The translations under genes and the position numbers were made by a program. Shown here in pieces: positions 6,913 through 16,675 of a DNA stretch of 46,580 nucleotides (within the stretch, counting starts at the first letter, position 1; the number at the start of each line of letters is the position of its first letter). Under the pieces are notes generated by a model, which was given only the letters and a program-made list of their open reading frames with translations, was not told where the DNA came from and made no database searches. The stretch is from an uncultured Acidobacteriota bacterium. Its GTDB lineage: Bacteria > Acidobacteriota > Terriglobia > Bryobacterales > Bryobacteraceae. Where the stretch lies: NCBI GenBank assembly GCA_902825945.1, contig CADECY010000013.1, forward strand, positions 1 through 46,580. Reading direction: 5' to 3'.

Positions 6913-9900
6913 CTAGAAGTGGAACCGCAACTGGAACCGGAGCACGCGGCCGCCTCCGTCCACAGCCGTCTCGTTCAGAAACAGCCCCGCCGCCGAGGCA
7001 AACACGCTCGCCCCGATCGTCTGAGCATTCTGAGCGGGCGCGAACGGGCTCACGCTGACCTTGCCATACATCGCCGTGTTCCAGATGTTGAAGAACTCGC
7101 TCCGGAACTCGAGACGCATGCCTTCAGCGATGGCAATATTCTTCACGATATTGACGTCCCAGTTTTTCAGGCCCGGTGCCCGCTCGGTGTTGCGGCCGAG
7201 ATTTCCGGGAGCGGTGCGCGCCGTGCCGTTATTGGCGGCGATGCCGATATAGCGGGCCTCGGCCGGATTGATCGGCCGGCCTCCGTCGTCCGGATTCACG
7301 TACCCCGTTGAGGACGTCGTGTTGGGAACCGCGCGAACGCCCTTGCGCCCCGCCGGATTGAAGTTGGGACGGTCGAAACTCGCGCCGCCGAGTCCGTCGG
7401 CGTCTTGCCCGTTGATCACGGTGTACGGAACGCCGCTCTCGTAGGTGGTGAGGCCGGAAAGCTGCCATCCGCCGATGACCTTTCCCAGCGCGCCGTTCTG
7501 AGCCCTGCCGAACGGAAGGTCATAGATGTAGGTGAACACGAGCCGGTTCGGGCGGTCGAAGAAGCCGATGCTCTTGTCGAGCTGCAGTCCGCCGAAGAAC
7601 GAAGGCACCGAAGCGTTTTGAAGTGTCGAGGTATTACCGTAGCTGAAGATCTCGCTGCCGTTGTCGATCACCTTCGATCGCGTGTAGGCCGCGGTGAAGC
7701 TGAACCCGTTGTTGAAACGGCGCTTTGCTTCAAACTGCGCGCCGTGATAACTCGAGGAGCCGCCGTTGGTGCGGATCAGCCGCGATCCCTGCAGGGGATC
7801 GAGGCGCGCCTCCCGTTGCGCCGTCGACACGTTCGAGGGCACCGGTCCGCGCAGTTCCTGCGTCACCAGCGGATTGCCATCCTCGCTCGCGTAAAGCCGG
7901 GTGCCCTTGGTTCCGACGTAGGCGGCTTCAAACAGAATGCCGAACGGCATCTCGCGTTGCAGCCCAACGGACCACCGCTGATAGTAGGGATTGACCAGAT
8001 TCCCGTACACCGAGGTTTGCGCGAGAAACGGAGTGATCGCGGGGGGAATCGCGGGAATCTGCGCGGAGAGGCTGGCAAGTCCTCGCGGCAACGCTGGCGT
8101 AACCTGGGAGGCCGTGGTTCCGGCTACCGAGTTCGGCGCGCTCGCCACCATATTCGACGTGATGTTGTTGAAGTAGCTGTCGTAGCCGAGCGCGTAGCCC
8201 ATTCGGAACACGCTCTTTCGATTGCCGAAAAGCCACCCGAGCGGGCCCGAGGCGAAGTCCGGCGAATAGGCGATTCCCAACGTTGGCGACCAGTTGTTCT
8301 TGTCGGCGAGCGCGCGATTGCGTTCGAGCAGCGGACTCCGGAGCGTGACCGGATCCACGTTGAACAACCCCGAATAGACGGGATTGAAGATGACGTTCAT
8401 CGGCGTCCCGAAGTACTCGTAGCGCACACCGAGCGTGAGCGTCAGCGAGGCGGAAGCGCGCCAGCGGTCCTGGAAGAAGTACGATTGCCGGAACAGCGAC
8501 GGATAGTAGGTGGGGTCTCCAAATGTACGCGAGGCCGATCCGCCGCCGCCACCGAAGTCGGCGAGGAAGTTCGCCAGTCCGCTGTACGCCGTGCTGTTGT
8601 TGTAGGTCAGTGTGCCGCGCAGATTGAAGGGCGCGGCCTGGCGGGCGCGCTGTTGCATCAGGTCGAACCCGAAGCGCAGCGTGTGCGTCCCGCGAATCAC
8701 GCTCATCGTGTCCTGCAGGCTGTAGTTGTTGAACGTGCGGCCCTGCGGATACGTCGAACTGATTCCGTAGCGGCTTGACGCCGTCGTGTTGATACCTTGA
8801 ATCGCAATCGACGGCAGGGTCGATCCCAGAGGATTCAGCATGTCGAGCGGGGCATCCAGCACGAAGCGCGTGTAGCCAGGGCGCAGTTCGTTCGTGATCG
8901 TAGGCGAAAAGACATGCGTATGATACATCGACATGCTCTTGCTGATCTCGCTCGAACTGGTGATGAAGCTCGGGAAGCTCAGCGTCTCGCCGCCGTTCGG
9001 CTGCACGTTATCGTGGAATAGGAATCGCCCCGCGAGTTGATCGCTGTTGCTGAACCGGTGATCGATTTTGGCGCCGTACTGGCGCACCGTCTGCTTCTGC
9101 GCATAGGGCGTGATCAGCCGGCCGAACTCGATATCGGGACGTCCGTCGCCGAGCGGAACATTGAAGGTCCGCGTGACACCATCGAATCCGTTGCTGATGT
9201 CGAGCAACAGATCCGCGTTCCTGTTCTGTCCCTGCGCGAACAGACGCCGCAGCGCCGCCCGGCCCGCCGCGGTGGGTGTCGTCATCTCGTTCGAACTCGT
9301 CGAGAACTGCCGGAGTTCGAGATAGGAGAGATGGTAAAACGTCTGATCCTTGCGGATCGGGCCGCCGAGCGTTCCGTCGAACTGCTGCTCGGTGCCAGCC
9401 AGATTCTTACCGCGCGCCTGAATCGCGGGGGACGCGGCGAGCGAGCTCGAGATCGCGTCGTCGCGTGTGGAATCGAGCACGAAGCCAGCGGTTCCGTGCA
9501 GCTTGTTGGTGCCCGACCGCGTGATCAGGTTCACCACCGCGCCGCCGGCGCGGCCGAACTCGGCGTCGTAGTTGGTGGTTTGCACCGACACCTCTTGCAC
9601 GCTGCCCGGATTCAAGACCTGAAACGCCTGGCCGGCAACCGAGATGTCGTTGTTGTCAGTGCCGTCGATCATGAAGTTGTTCGAGCGGCCCCGCGCGCCG
9701 TTTACGACGAAGGTGCGGGTCGGCGTCGCGAACTTGCTCGACGTGACGCCAGGCGCCGTGAGTCCGAGATCGACGGGGTTGCGCGACGCGTACGGTAACT
9801 CGGCGATGTCTTTGGACTCGACGTTCTTGCCGCGTACCGGTGCTTCGGTCTGAAGTTGCACAGCCGCCTCGGTAACCTCGATCACCTGGGTCACGTCGCC

Positions 9901-10218
9901 CACCTCGAGCACTGCATCGAGCGTGACGGTTTGCGCCGCGCTCACGATTAGTTTCGGTCCGGCGTACGTACGAAATCCGGGCATCTTGACGGTTACTCGA
10001 TACTCACCCGGATCGACCGCATCGAAACGGTAGAGCCCGGATTCGTTCGACTGAGTGGACCGGCTGACACCGGTCGCGGTGTTGACCAGTTCGACCGGCG
10101 CATTCGCGATCGCCGCTTTCTGTGCGTCGCTCACCAGTCCGGTGACGGTTCCCCGGCTCGTCTGTGCGGCTGCCGCCAGCGCGAGCAGGGTGGAGTAAAG
10201 GCAAAGCCTTTGAAGCAT
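6913..10218 (-). CDS. Oar-like TonB-dependent receptor (carboxypeptidase regulatory-like domain, plug, barrel)
   Basis: Outer-membrane protein of 1101 residues. The start at 10218 is chosen from its signal peptide (MLQRLCLYSTLLALAAAAQ) and a GGGAGGT Shine-Dalgarno about 6 bp upstream; the open frame to 10845 is an overhang. Residues about 20-110 are a carboxypeptidase-regulatory-like (Ig-type) domain: GTVTGLVSDAQ, SGLYRFDAVDPGEYRVTV. Residues about 125-250 are the plug: NFMIDGTDNND, VQTTNYDAEFGRAGGAVVNLITRSGTN. The rest is a large beta-barrel ending in alternating residues with a terminal Phe (LRFQLRFHF), as outer-membrane proteins do. The family imports large ligands such as oligosaccharides, peptides or chelates with TonB energy. 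The ligand is unknown. It is divergent from a DUF3500-aldo/keto reductase operon, which may share its substrate route (inference). Confidence 0.93.
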   Translation of the reverse strand: MLQRLCLYSTLLALAAAAQTSRGTVTGLVSDAQKAAIANAPVELVNTATGVSRSTQSNESGLYRFDAVDPGEYRVTVKMPGFRTYAGPKLIVSAAQTVTLDAVLEVGDVTQVIEVTEAAVQLQTEAPVRGKNVESKDIAELPYASRNPVDLGLTAPGVTSSKFATPTRTFVVNGARGRSNNFMIDGTDNNDISVAGQAFQVLNPGSVQEVSVQTTNYDAEFGRAGGAVVNLITRSGTNKLHGTAGFVLDSTRDDAISSSLAASPAIQARGKNLAGTEQQFDGTLGGPIRKDQTFYHLSYLELRQFSTSSNEMTTPTAAGRAALRRLFAQGQNRNADLLLDISNGFDGVTRTFNVPLGDGRPDIEFGRLITPYAQKQTVRQYGAKIDHRFSNSDQLAGRFLFHDNVQPNGGETLSFPSFITSSSEISKSMSMYHTHVFSPTITNELRPGYTRFVLDAPLDMLNPLGSTLPSIAIQGINTTASSRYGISSTYPQGRTFNNYSLQDTMSVIRGTHTLRFGFDLMQQRARQAAPFNLRGTLTYNNSTAYSGLANFLADFGGGGGSASRTFGDPTYYPSLFRQSYFFQDRWRASASLTLTLGVRYEYFGTPMNVIFNPVYSGLFNVDPVTLRSPLLERNRALADKNNWSPTLGIAYSPDFASGPLGWLFGNRKSVFRMGYALGYDSYFNNITSNMVASAPNSVAGTTASQVTPALPRGLASLSAQIPAIPPAITPFLAQTSVYGNLVNPYYQRWSVGLQREMPFGILFEAAYVGTKGTRLYASEDGNPLVTQELRGPVPSNVSTAQREARLDPLQGSRLIRTNGGSSSYHGAQFEAKRRFNNGFSFTAAYTRSKVIDNGSEIFSYGNTSTLQNASVPSFFGGLQLDKSIGFFDRPNRLVFTYIYDLPFGRAQNGALGKVIGGWQLSGLTTYESGVPYTVINGQDADGLGGASFDRPNFNPAGRKGVRAVPNTTSSTGYVNPDDGGRPINPAEARYIGIAANNGTARTAPGNLGRNTERAPGLKNWDVNIVKNIAIAEGMRLEFRSEFFNIWNTAMYGKVSVSPFAPAQNAQTIGASVFASAAGLFLNETAVDGGGRVLRFQLRFHF

Positions 10219-10266
10219 CGGGACCTCCCACGAGAAGTCCCTTTCCCCTGATCCAATGTTGCTGAA

Positions 10267-10275
10267 ATTATAGCA
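10267..10275 (-). promoter_or_regulatory. Extended -10 TGCTATAAT of the Oar-like receptor gene
   Basis: Read on the minus strand, TGC (10275-10273) and a perfect TATAAT (10272-10267) form an extended -10. The transcript would start near 10260 and leave a leader of about 40 bases that carries the GGGAGGT ribosome site. The -35 region is weak, as is common with extended -10 promoters. Confidence 0.6.
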
Positions 10276-10291
10276 CCGGCCTCGAACCCGG

Positions 10292-10320
10292 TTGACACCC
10301 ACTGCCGGAAGTGCGATAAA
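10292..10320 (+). promoter_or_regulatory. Sigma70-type promoter of the DUF3500 gene, probably leaderless
   Basis: A perfect TTGACA (10292-10297), a 17-bp spacer and GATAAA (10315-10320) lie directly before the ATG at 10327. With 6 bp between the -10 and the ATG, transcription would begin at or next to the start codon; no Shine-Dalgarno is present. Confidence 0.6.
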
Positions 10321-10326
10321 CCCCCT

Positions 10327-11274
10327 ATGCATCGCCGCGATTTCCTCGCCACCGCAGCCATGGCGGCCGCCGCGCCCTCCGTCGCGCTCGCCGCCAATCC
10401 GAAGGCCGATTCCGAAACTCTCGTGGCCACGCTCTTCAAGAGCCTGACCGATGAGCAGAAGAGCAAAGTCTGCTTCCCGTTCGATCACGCGTTGCGATCG
10501 AAGGTTGACGCCAACTGGTTCATCACTCCGCACAAGATCGGCGAGTTCTACAACGCCGATCAGCGCGCGATGATCCAGGAGATTTTCCGGCATCTCCATA
10601 ATCCCGAGTTCCTCCCGAAGGTGCTCTACCACATCCAGGAAGACGCGGGAAGTCTCGACAAATACGCGATCGCGCTGTTCGGCGAGCCGCGGATGAAGGG
10701 CGGCAAGAGCCAGTTCGAATTCGTGCTCACCGGCCGCCACTGCACGATACGATGCGATGGGGACTCGGTGGACGGCGCGGCGTTCGGCGGCCCGATCATG
10801 TATGGCCATCAATCCGGCCCGAAGGGATTGGAAAAACCCGATCACGGCCAGAACGTCTACTGGTATCAGGGCAAGCGCGCGAACGAAGTGTTCCAGGCGC
10901 TCGACGGCAAGCAGCGAGAAGCCGCTCTCATCACGAAAGCTCCCCGGGCGGAGGCGTCCAACAAGACGGTGGCGTTCAAGCCGAAGAGCGAATTGGTGGG
11001 CCTGCCCGTCGCGGAGATGAGCAAAGACCAGAAGGGCCTCGTCGAAAAGGTGATGGGCGATCTGCTGCTACCCTTCCGCAAGAAGGATTCCAGCGAAGCG
11101 ATGAAGCTCATTAAGAATCGCGGCGGGATCGATTCGCTCCACATGTCGTTTTACAAGAATCTCGACATCGGCAACGATGGCGTGTGGGACGTGTGGCAAC
11201 TCGAGAGCGAAAACATGGTCTGGTACTTCCGCGGCCATCCGCATGTGCACACCTGGGTGAGCATCAAGGCATAG
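10327..11274 (+). CDS. DUF3500 family protein with Tat-type signal
   Basis: Protein of 315 residues. The N-terminus HRRDFLATAAMAAAAPSVALA is a twin-arginine-like signal peptide, so the protein is probably exported. The body matches the DUF3500 pattern: EQKSKVCFPFDHALR near 43-57, NWFITPHKIGEFYNADQRAM, FGEP, SQFEFVLTGRHCTIRCDGD, VDGAAFGGPIMYGHQ, and a C-terminal MVWYFRGHPHVHTWV rich in His. The function of the family is unknown. The His-rich end and the conserved HXH patterns could bind a metal, which is only a suggestion. The aldo/keto reductase gene starts on the base after this stop, so the two are one operon. It is divergent from the Oar-like receptor, 108 bp away. Confidence 0.88.
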   Translation: MHRRDFLATAAMAAAAPSVALAANPKADSETLVATLFKSLTDEQKSKVCFPFDHALRSKVDANWFITPHKIGEFYNADQRAMIQEIFRHLHNPEFLPKVLYHIQEDAGSLDKYAIALFGEPRMKGGKSQFEFVLTGRHCTIRCDGDSVDGAAFGGPIMYGHQSGPKGLEKPDHGQNVYWYQGKRANEVFQALDGKQREAALITKAPRAEASNKTVAFKPKSELVGLPVAEMSKDQKGLVEKVMGDLLLPFRKKDSSEAMKLIKNRGGIDSLHMSFYKNLDIGNDGVWDVWQLESENMVWYFRGHPHVHTWVSIKA

Positions 11275-12195
11275 ATGGCGGACGGAATTCCGAAGCGCGC
11301 TCTCGGCCGCACGGGGGAACAGGTTTCGATTCTCGGGCTCGGGGGCGCGCACGCCGGACGGATCGGACAGAAGGACCGCAGCGAGGCCAAGCGCCTGATG
11401 CATGCCGCCATTGATGGCGGTATCATCTTCTTCGACAACGCGTGGGACTATCACGACGGCTGGGGCGAAGAGATGATGGGGATCGGCCTCGAAGGCGGCC
11501 ACCGGAATCGGGTGTTCCTAATGACGAAAAACTGCGCTCCGGATTACGACGGGAGCCGCAAGTGCCTCGAGGACAGCCTGCGGCGCCTGAAAACCGATCG
11601 GATCGACTTGTGGCAGTTCCACGAGATGAACTACGACAACGATCCGGACTGGGTCTTCGAGAGGGGCGGGATGAAGTTCGCGCTCGAGGCCCAAAAGGCG
11701 GGCAAGGTCCGGTTCATTGGATTTACGGGTCACAAGGACCCGTCGATCCATCTGAAGATGCTCGCCAAGCCCTACGCGTGGGCGTCGGCGCAGATGCCCA
11801 TCAATCCGATGGACGCATTTTACAGAAGCTTCCAGAACGAAGTGGTCCCGGTGTGCGTCCAGAAGGGTGTGGGCGTGATCGGGATGAAGAGCCTCGGCGG
11901 AGGACCAACCGTCGCACGGATTCCCGCGAAAACGCTGATTACGGCCGAGCAATGCGTGCGGTATGCGCTGAGCCTGCCGGTGAGCACTCTCGTGCGCGGA
12001 TACATGTCGATCGGGCAGTTGGAACAGGATCTTCGAATCGCGCGCGGATTCACTCCCCTGTCCGCCACTGAGATGGCCGGAATTCGCGCGCTCGCGAAAC
12101 CGGATGCGGGCGACGGACGTCATGAATTGTTCAAATCCACGCAGGTTTTCGACGGTACGCCGCACCGGAAGCTCCACGGTTTCGAACTGGGCTAA
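11275..12195 (+). CDS. Aldo/keto reductase family oxidoreductase
   Basis: NAD(P)H-dependent oxidoreductase of 306 residues with a TIM-barrel. The catalytic tetrad of the family is visible: D54 and Y59 in FFDNAWDYHDGWGE, K85 in FLMTKN, and H116 in WQFHEMN. The N-terminal KRALGRTGEQVSILGLGG is typical of the cytoplasmic aldo/keto reductase group related to YghZ/Tas. RIDLWQFHEM and GKVRFIGFTGHKDP support the same family. There is no signal peptide, unlike its upstream partner. The ATG directly abuts the TAG of the DUF3500 gene, so translation is probably coupled. It reduces or oxidises a small carbonyl compound or sugar; the substrate is not evident. Confidence 0.93.
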   Translation: MADGIPKRALGRTGEQVSILGLGGAHAGRIGQKDRSEAKRLMHAAIDGGIIFFDNAWDYHDGWGEEMMGIGLEGGHRNRVFLMTKNCAPDYDGSRKCLEDSLRRLKTDRIDLWQFHEMNYDNDPDWVFERGGMKFALEAQKAGKVRFIGFTGHKDPSIHLKMLAKPYAWASAQMPINPMDAFYRSFQNEVVPVCVQKGVGVIGMKSLGGGPTVARIPAKTLITAEQCVRYALSLPVSTLVRGYMSIGQLEQDLRIARGFTPLSATEMAGIRALAKPDAGDGRHELFKSTQVFDGTPHRKLHGFELG

Positions 12196-12251
12196 AGCAC
12201 GCCGGGCGAGAATGTCCGATAATCGAAATACCGATCTAACCGAGTAACACC

Positions 12252-13424
12252 ATGCTGAAATCCGGAACCGTCCTGTTTCTGGCCGCCTGCGCGGCAGCGC
12301 GCGGCGCGGGCACGCTCGAGGATTTCGCGGGCACGTGGCGCTACCAGCCGTCCAAAAGCGAGACTGCCTGGCTGCCGTCGCCTCCCGTCCAGGAGTTGGT
12401 GATCGCAGTAGCTGCCGGCAAAGTCACTTGCGCGGCTTGCGGATCGGGCGGATGGATCTTCACCGGCGATGGGAAGCCGCTCAAGTCGGGCGATGCCACG
12501 GTGCGGAACTCAATCGGGACCAAGTGGGAAGGTTCGGCGCTGCTGATCAACGCGCTGGTGAGCGGACCTTCTTCTTACACGGTGATGGACCGGTGGAAGC
12601 TCGGCCGTGACAACGCGACTTTGACGATCCAGCGAGTGGTGCAGCGCGGCGCGAGCGAATCGGAATCGAGACTCGTCTACACGCGCGAAGGTGTGGCGGT
12701 GCAACCGCCCGTGCTGGAAGATCCGGCTGAACTTCGCAGCGGCGTCACGGGCGTTCGCCCGCTCGGCGCGGCGCCTGCGGCCCGAGCCGCTGGGCCCCCG
12801 GCACAGGCGGCAGAGCCCGGCAAGGCAGAGACCGCTTCGTTCGAGATCTCCCGCGGGACTAAGATTCCGTTGCGCGTGATCACGGGCGTGTCGAGCAAGA
12901 GCGCACAGGAAGGCGAACGTGTCTATCTCGAAACTACGTTCCCCGTGATGGACAAGGGCCGCATGATCATTCCGCCGGGCAGCCAGGTGGCGGCGTCGGT
13001 GACGTACGTCCAGCAGGCGGGCCGCGTCAAAGGGCGCTCGGAGCTGATGCTGCGGTTCGAGTCGCTGGTGCTTCCGAACGGTGTCACTCGCGACTTCCGC
13101 TCGCGGGTCTCGTCGGTCGAACCCGGCGCCGGAGAACTGGATTCGGAAGGCAAAGTGAAAGGTCCGGGGAGCAAGGGCGAGGACGCCCGCAAGGTTGGCG
13201 AGGCCACTGCAACGGGCGCCGCCGTCGGAAGCGTCGTCGGTGCCGCGACGGGCCGTTACGGAGCGGGTGCCGCGATCGGCGCCGCGGCCGGAGCCGCCGC
13301 TGGCCTGGGAAGGGTGCTCGGCGGGCGTGGACCGGACACCGGATTCCATCGCGGCGACGTTGTCGAAATGGTGTTGGATCGGACGCTGAGCTTCACTGAG
13401 CCGGAACTGCCGAAAGTCCAGTAG
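12252..13424 (+). CDS. Secreted protein with VirB10/TrbI-like and glycine-zipper segments
   Basis: Protein of 390 residues with a signal peptide (ending RGAG near 20). Residues about 22-150 form a lipocalin-like or small beta domain (FAGTWRYQPSKSETAW, WKLGRDNATLTIQR). A Pro/Ala linker follows (about 170-195). Residues about 200-295 resemble the beta-barrel of VirB10/TrbI-type proteins: GTKIPLRVITGVSSK, GERVYLETTFPVMDKGRMIIPPGS, LMLRFESLVLPNG. Residues about 315-355 are Gly/Ala-rich (AAVGSVVGAATGRYGAG), like a glycine-zipper that inserts in membranes. No type IV secretion genes are nearby, so a secretion role is not supported; an envelope structural role is likelier. A -10-like GATAAT lies at 12218-12223. 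No clear Shine-Dalgarno. Confidence 0.75.
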   Translation: MLKSGTVLFLAACAAARGAGTLEDFAGTWRYQPSKSETAWLPSPPVQELVIAVAAGKVTCAACGSGGWIFTGDGKPLKSGDATVRNSIGTKWEGSALLINALVSGPSSYTVMDRWKLGRDNATLTIQRVVQRGASESESRLVYTREGVAVQPPVLEDPAELRSGVTGVRPLGAAPAARAAGPPAQAAEPGKAETASFEISRGTKIPLRVITGVSSKSAQEGERVYLETTFPVMDKGRMIIPPGSQVAASVTYVQQAGRVKGRSELMLRFESLVLPNGVTRDFRSRVSSVEPGAGELDSEGKVKGPGSKGEDARKVGEATATGAAVGSVVGAATGRYGAGAAIGAAAGAAAGLGRVLGGRGPDTGFHRGDVVEMVLDRTLSFTEPELPKVQ

Positions 13425-13429
13425 TCGCG

Positions 13430-14946
<1,517 letters not shown>

Positions 14947-14948
14947 CG

Positions 14949-15281
14949 ATGAAGTTCTACTGGAAGTCCACTTGAACCACTTGCCGGAAAGCCAGGAGTT
15001 TCCTGCGCGAAAACGGAGTCCAGGCCGACGAGATCGACATGAACAAGGGATTGTCGAAGGCCGAAATCGAAGCCCTGATAGGCGATCGTGATTACAAGCT
15101 GTTCCTCAACACGAAGAACGAACTCTATCGCGAACGCGGGATGAAGCAGAACCCGCCATCGCGAGCCGAGGCGATCGATCTGATGGCGGCGCATCCGAAT
15201 CTGATCCGGCGTCCGCTGTTCGTGAAGGGCAAAAAGGTGCTGTTCGGGTTCAACGCGGACGAGGTGAAGACGATCCTTTAG
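14949..15281 (+). CDS. ArsC/Spx-like thiol oxidoreductase with in-frame UGA at the active-site Cys: candidate selenoprotein
   Basis: The frame from ATG 14949 to TAG 15279-15281 encodes 110 residues if the UGA at 14973-14975 is read through. It begins MKFYWKST-U9-TTC12-RKARSFLRENG. ArsC/Spx-family proteins have C-x-x-C-R-K-A exactly here, so the UGA replaces the first Cys of the CxxC. Downstream family features are intact: AHPNLIRRPLFVKGKKVLFGF near the end (in parts AHPNLIRRPL, FVKGKKVLFGF). The ATG is 2 bp after the rhodanese stop, with GAGG about 8 bp upstream, so this is an operon gene with a normal start. A hairpin of the bacterial SECIS kind follows the UGA. A standard gene caller would report only residues from 15039. 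The alternative is a nonsense mutation, but its exact place on the redox residue and the clean frame argue against that. Selenocysteine machinery is not in this window. Confidence 0.8.
14984..15016 (+). promoter_or_regulatory. SECIS-like hairpin downstream of the UGA codon
   Basis: Paired by eye: CAGGA (14993-14997) with UCCUG (15001-15005) around a GUU loop; G14991-C15008 and C14992-G15007 below one bulged C15006; then an A-rich internal loop; then CCG (14984-14986) with CGG (15014-15016). The loop begins 23 bases after the UGA and its first base is G. As I recall the bacterial SECIS rules, this fits both the distance range and the loop-G rule. An alternative pairing, GGAAA (14986-14990) with UUUCC (14999-15003), also has a G-first loop. 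Not computed. Confidence 0.5.
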
Positions 15282-15288
15282 CGCGCGG

Positions 15289-16635
15289 CTACGGCTGGCC
15301 CAGGCGAAGCGTCTTGTCGATCGAGAAGTCGCCGTGCGCGCCTTCCGATCCAGGTGCCGTTGTCCACGGCCCCCAGCCCACGTCCGAATCGGGCACGCAG
15401 GTGAATCCGGTCGCGCAGGCGCGCAGGATCGCGGAGTAGCGCCGCGAGTCGCCCAACACGGGAACCACATTCGCGGGGAAAACCGGAACGAGCGCGAAGG
15501 TGCGATCCGTAACGCCCGAGGCGGCGACGGTGCCATCGGATTCCGTCAGGCGATACTGGTAGCGCCGGACGCTGAGCGTCTCTCCGCGATCGTCGGGGAT
15601 CGGCGTCCAAGAAATGCGGTCGAGCGGATACTGTGTACCGGGAAAGGATCCGAACCCGGGCGAGACGAACACGGGCGCGTTCGGAATCTTGCCGCGAACG
15701 ATGAAGGCGGAGGGAGGTCCTTGGACCGGTGCACCGATCGGAGGGGGGAAGAACGCCTTCGGATTCGGATAGGCGATCACGACCGCGTCATAGCGAGCTG
15801 CCGGATTCAGGTAACCGGCGTGGTAGTTGTTCGCGGTGTAGACGTCGAAGGCCGGGGCGTTTCGCGAGAAGTCCTGCACGAAGAGCCGGTAGAGGACGCG
15901 GCCGTCGCCGGGATCTCCGGCGATGCGATTCCACGCGAACAGCACCGCGGGTGCTGCGGCACCGGAGTCGAATGAGGAGCCGGCGAGCGGCGACGACAGG
16001 ACCGGAACCTTGGGATCGCCGGAATTCGGGTAGAGCGCGATCGGAGCGCTTTGCGGTCCGCATACGTCACCGGTGCATCCTTGCACCACGAAGGACAGAG
16101 GGCCGTTCGGAACGAGGAGGCTGACGCCGTTCCGCCCGGTCTGCTGGCCGGCGACAGTCAGCGCGCCGCGCCCGGGTCCGGCCTCGTCCTGCACGGCCCG
16201 AGCGAAGTAGAAGTCGGCCTCTTCGGATTCGGTCCATTGGCAGTCGAGCCGGTTTTGTCCGTTCTCCGATTGCTGCGAACAAACCACGTCGCGGGGCGCG
16301 GGAGGCGGAGCGGTTCGATTGACGACGGAAAAAACCGAAGTGGCGCCATTGACGCACAGCAGCCGGCAGATGCGCGTTTCGACCCGGTAGTTCCCTGAGC
16401 GAAAGGTGTAGGCTTCGCTATTCACGTATCCAGGAAACTCGAGGGCGAGTTCGAGCACTCCGGTCGTGGTGTTGAACACCTTCATCTGAAATCTTTCGCC
16501 CGGGCCTGGTGCGACGTTCCATCCGAAGTTGACGATCGAGGCGGTGTGAACGGAGTTATTGGCCGGGCCGACCAGCGTCTGTCCGAGAGTTGCGCCCGCG
16601 GCAACGGCGGCGAGCAGAAATGACCGGCGAATCAT
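15289..16635 (-). CDS. Secreted protein with fibronectin III-like beta repeats
   Basis: Protein of 448 residues with a signal peptide (MIRRSFLLAAVAAGATLGQ). The body appears to be several Ig/fibronectin-like beta domains: NFGWNVAPGPGERFQMKVFN near 36-55, RLDCQWTESEEADFYFARAVQ, VLFAWNRIAGDPGDGRVLYRLFVQD, and ISWTPIPDDRGETLSVRRYQYRL. W-x-P and Y-R-L patterns recur at roughly 100-residue intervals. Paired cysteines (RICRLLC, GCTGDVC, ACATGFTC) suggest disulfides. There are no catalytic motifs; a binding or surface role is likely. A TATAAT lies 8 bp before the ATG and no Shine-Dalgarno is present. It is convergent with the ArsC-like gene 7 bp away and follows the dihaem gene by 40 bp with its own promoter. 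Confidence 0.72.
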   Translation of the reverse strand: MIRRSFLLAAVAAGATLGQTLVGPANNSVHTASIVNFGWNVAPGPGERFQMKVFNTTTGVLELALEFPGYVNSEAYTFRSGNYRVETRICRLLCVNGATSVFSVVNRTAPPPAPRDVVCSQQSENGQNRLDCQWTESEEADFYFARAVQDEAGPGRGALTVAGQQTGRNGVSLLVPNGPLSFVVQGCTGDVCGPQSAPIALYPNSGDPKVPVLSSPLAGSSFDSGAAAPAVLFAWNRIAGDPGDGRVLYRLFVQDFSRNAPAFDVYTANNYHAGYLNPAARYDAVVIAYPNPKAFFPPPIGAPVQGPPSAFIVRGKIPNAPVFVSPGFGSFPGTQYPLDRISWTPIPDDRGETLSVRRYQYRLTESDGTVAASGVTDRTFALVPVFPANVVPVLGDSRRYSAILRACATGFTCVPDSDVGWGPWTTAPGSEGAHGDFSIDKTLRLGQP

Positions 16636-16643
16636 ATAAGTGA

Positions 16644-16649
16644 ATTATA
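16644..16649 (-). promoter_or_regulatory. TATAAT -10 box of the secreted beta-repeat protein gene
   Basis: Minus-strand TATAAT (16649-16644) is followed after 8 bp by the ATG at 16635, giving a leaderless or nearly leaderless transcript. No clear -35. Confidence 0.45.
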
Positions 16650-16675
16650 GATCCGGCCGGTCAGACGGCGGAACT

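Noticed and set aside
7405..8778. A 457-codon plus-strand open frame, and others such as 17021-18451 and 31002-32351
   Set aside because: All are shadows of real genes on the other strand (Oar-like receptor, dihaem protein, ppdK), with low-complexity composition and no start signals.
10219..10845. N-terminal extension of the Oar-like receptor by 209 residues
   Set aside because: It overlaps the divergent promoters and the DUF3500 gene; the signal peptide and Shine-Dalgarno place the start at 10218.
12252..13424. A type IV secretion (VirB10) component
   Set aside because: Only the beta-barrel-like part is similar; the N-terminal membrane helix of VirB10 is replaced by a signal peptide and no vir/trb genes are near.
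15039..15281. An 80-residue protein starting at ATG 15039
   Set aside because: It would lack the first strand and the redox motif of the ArsC fold; the family match extends upstream through the UGA to 14949.
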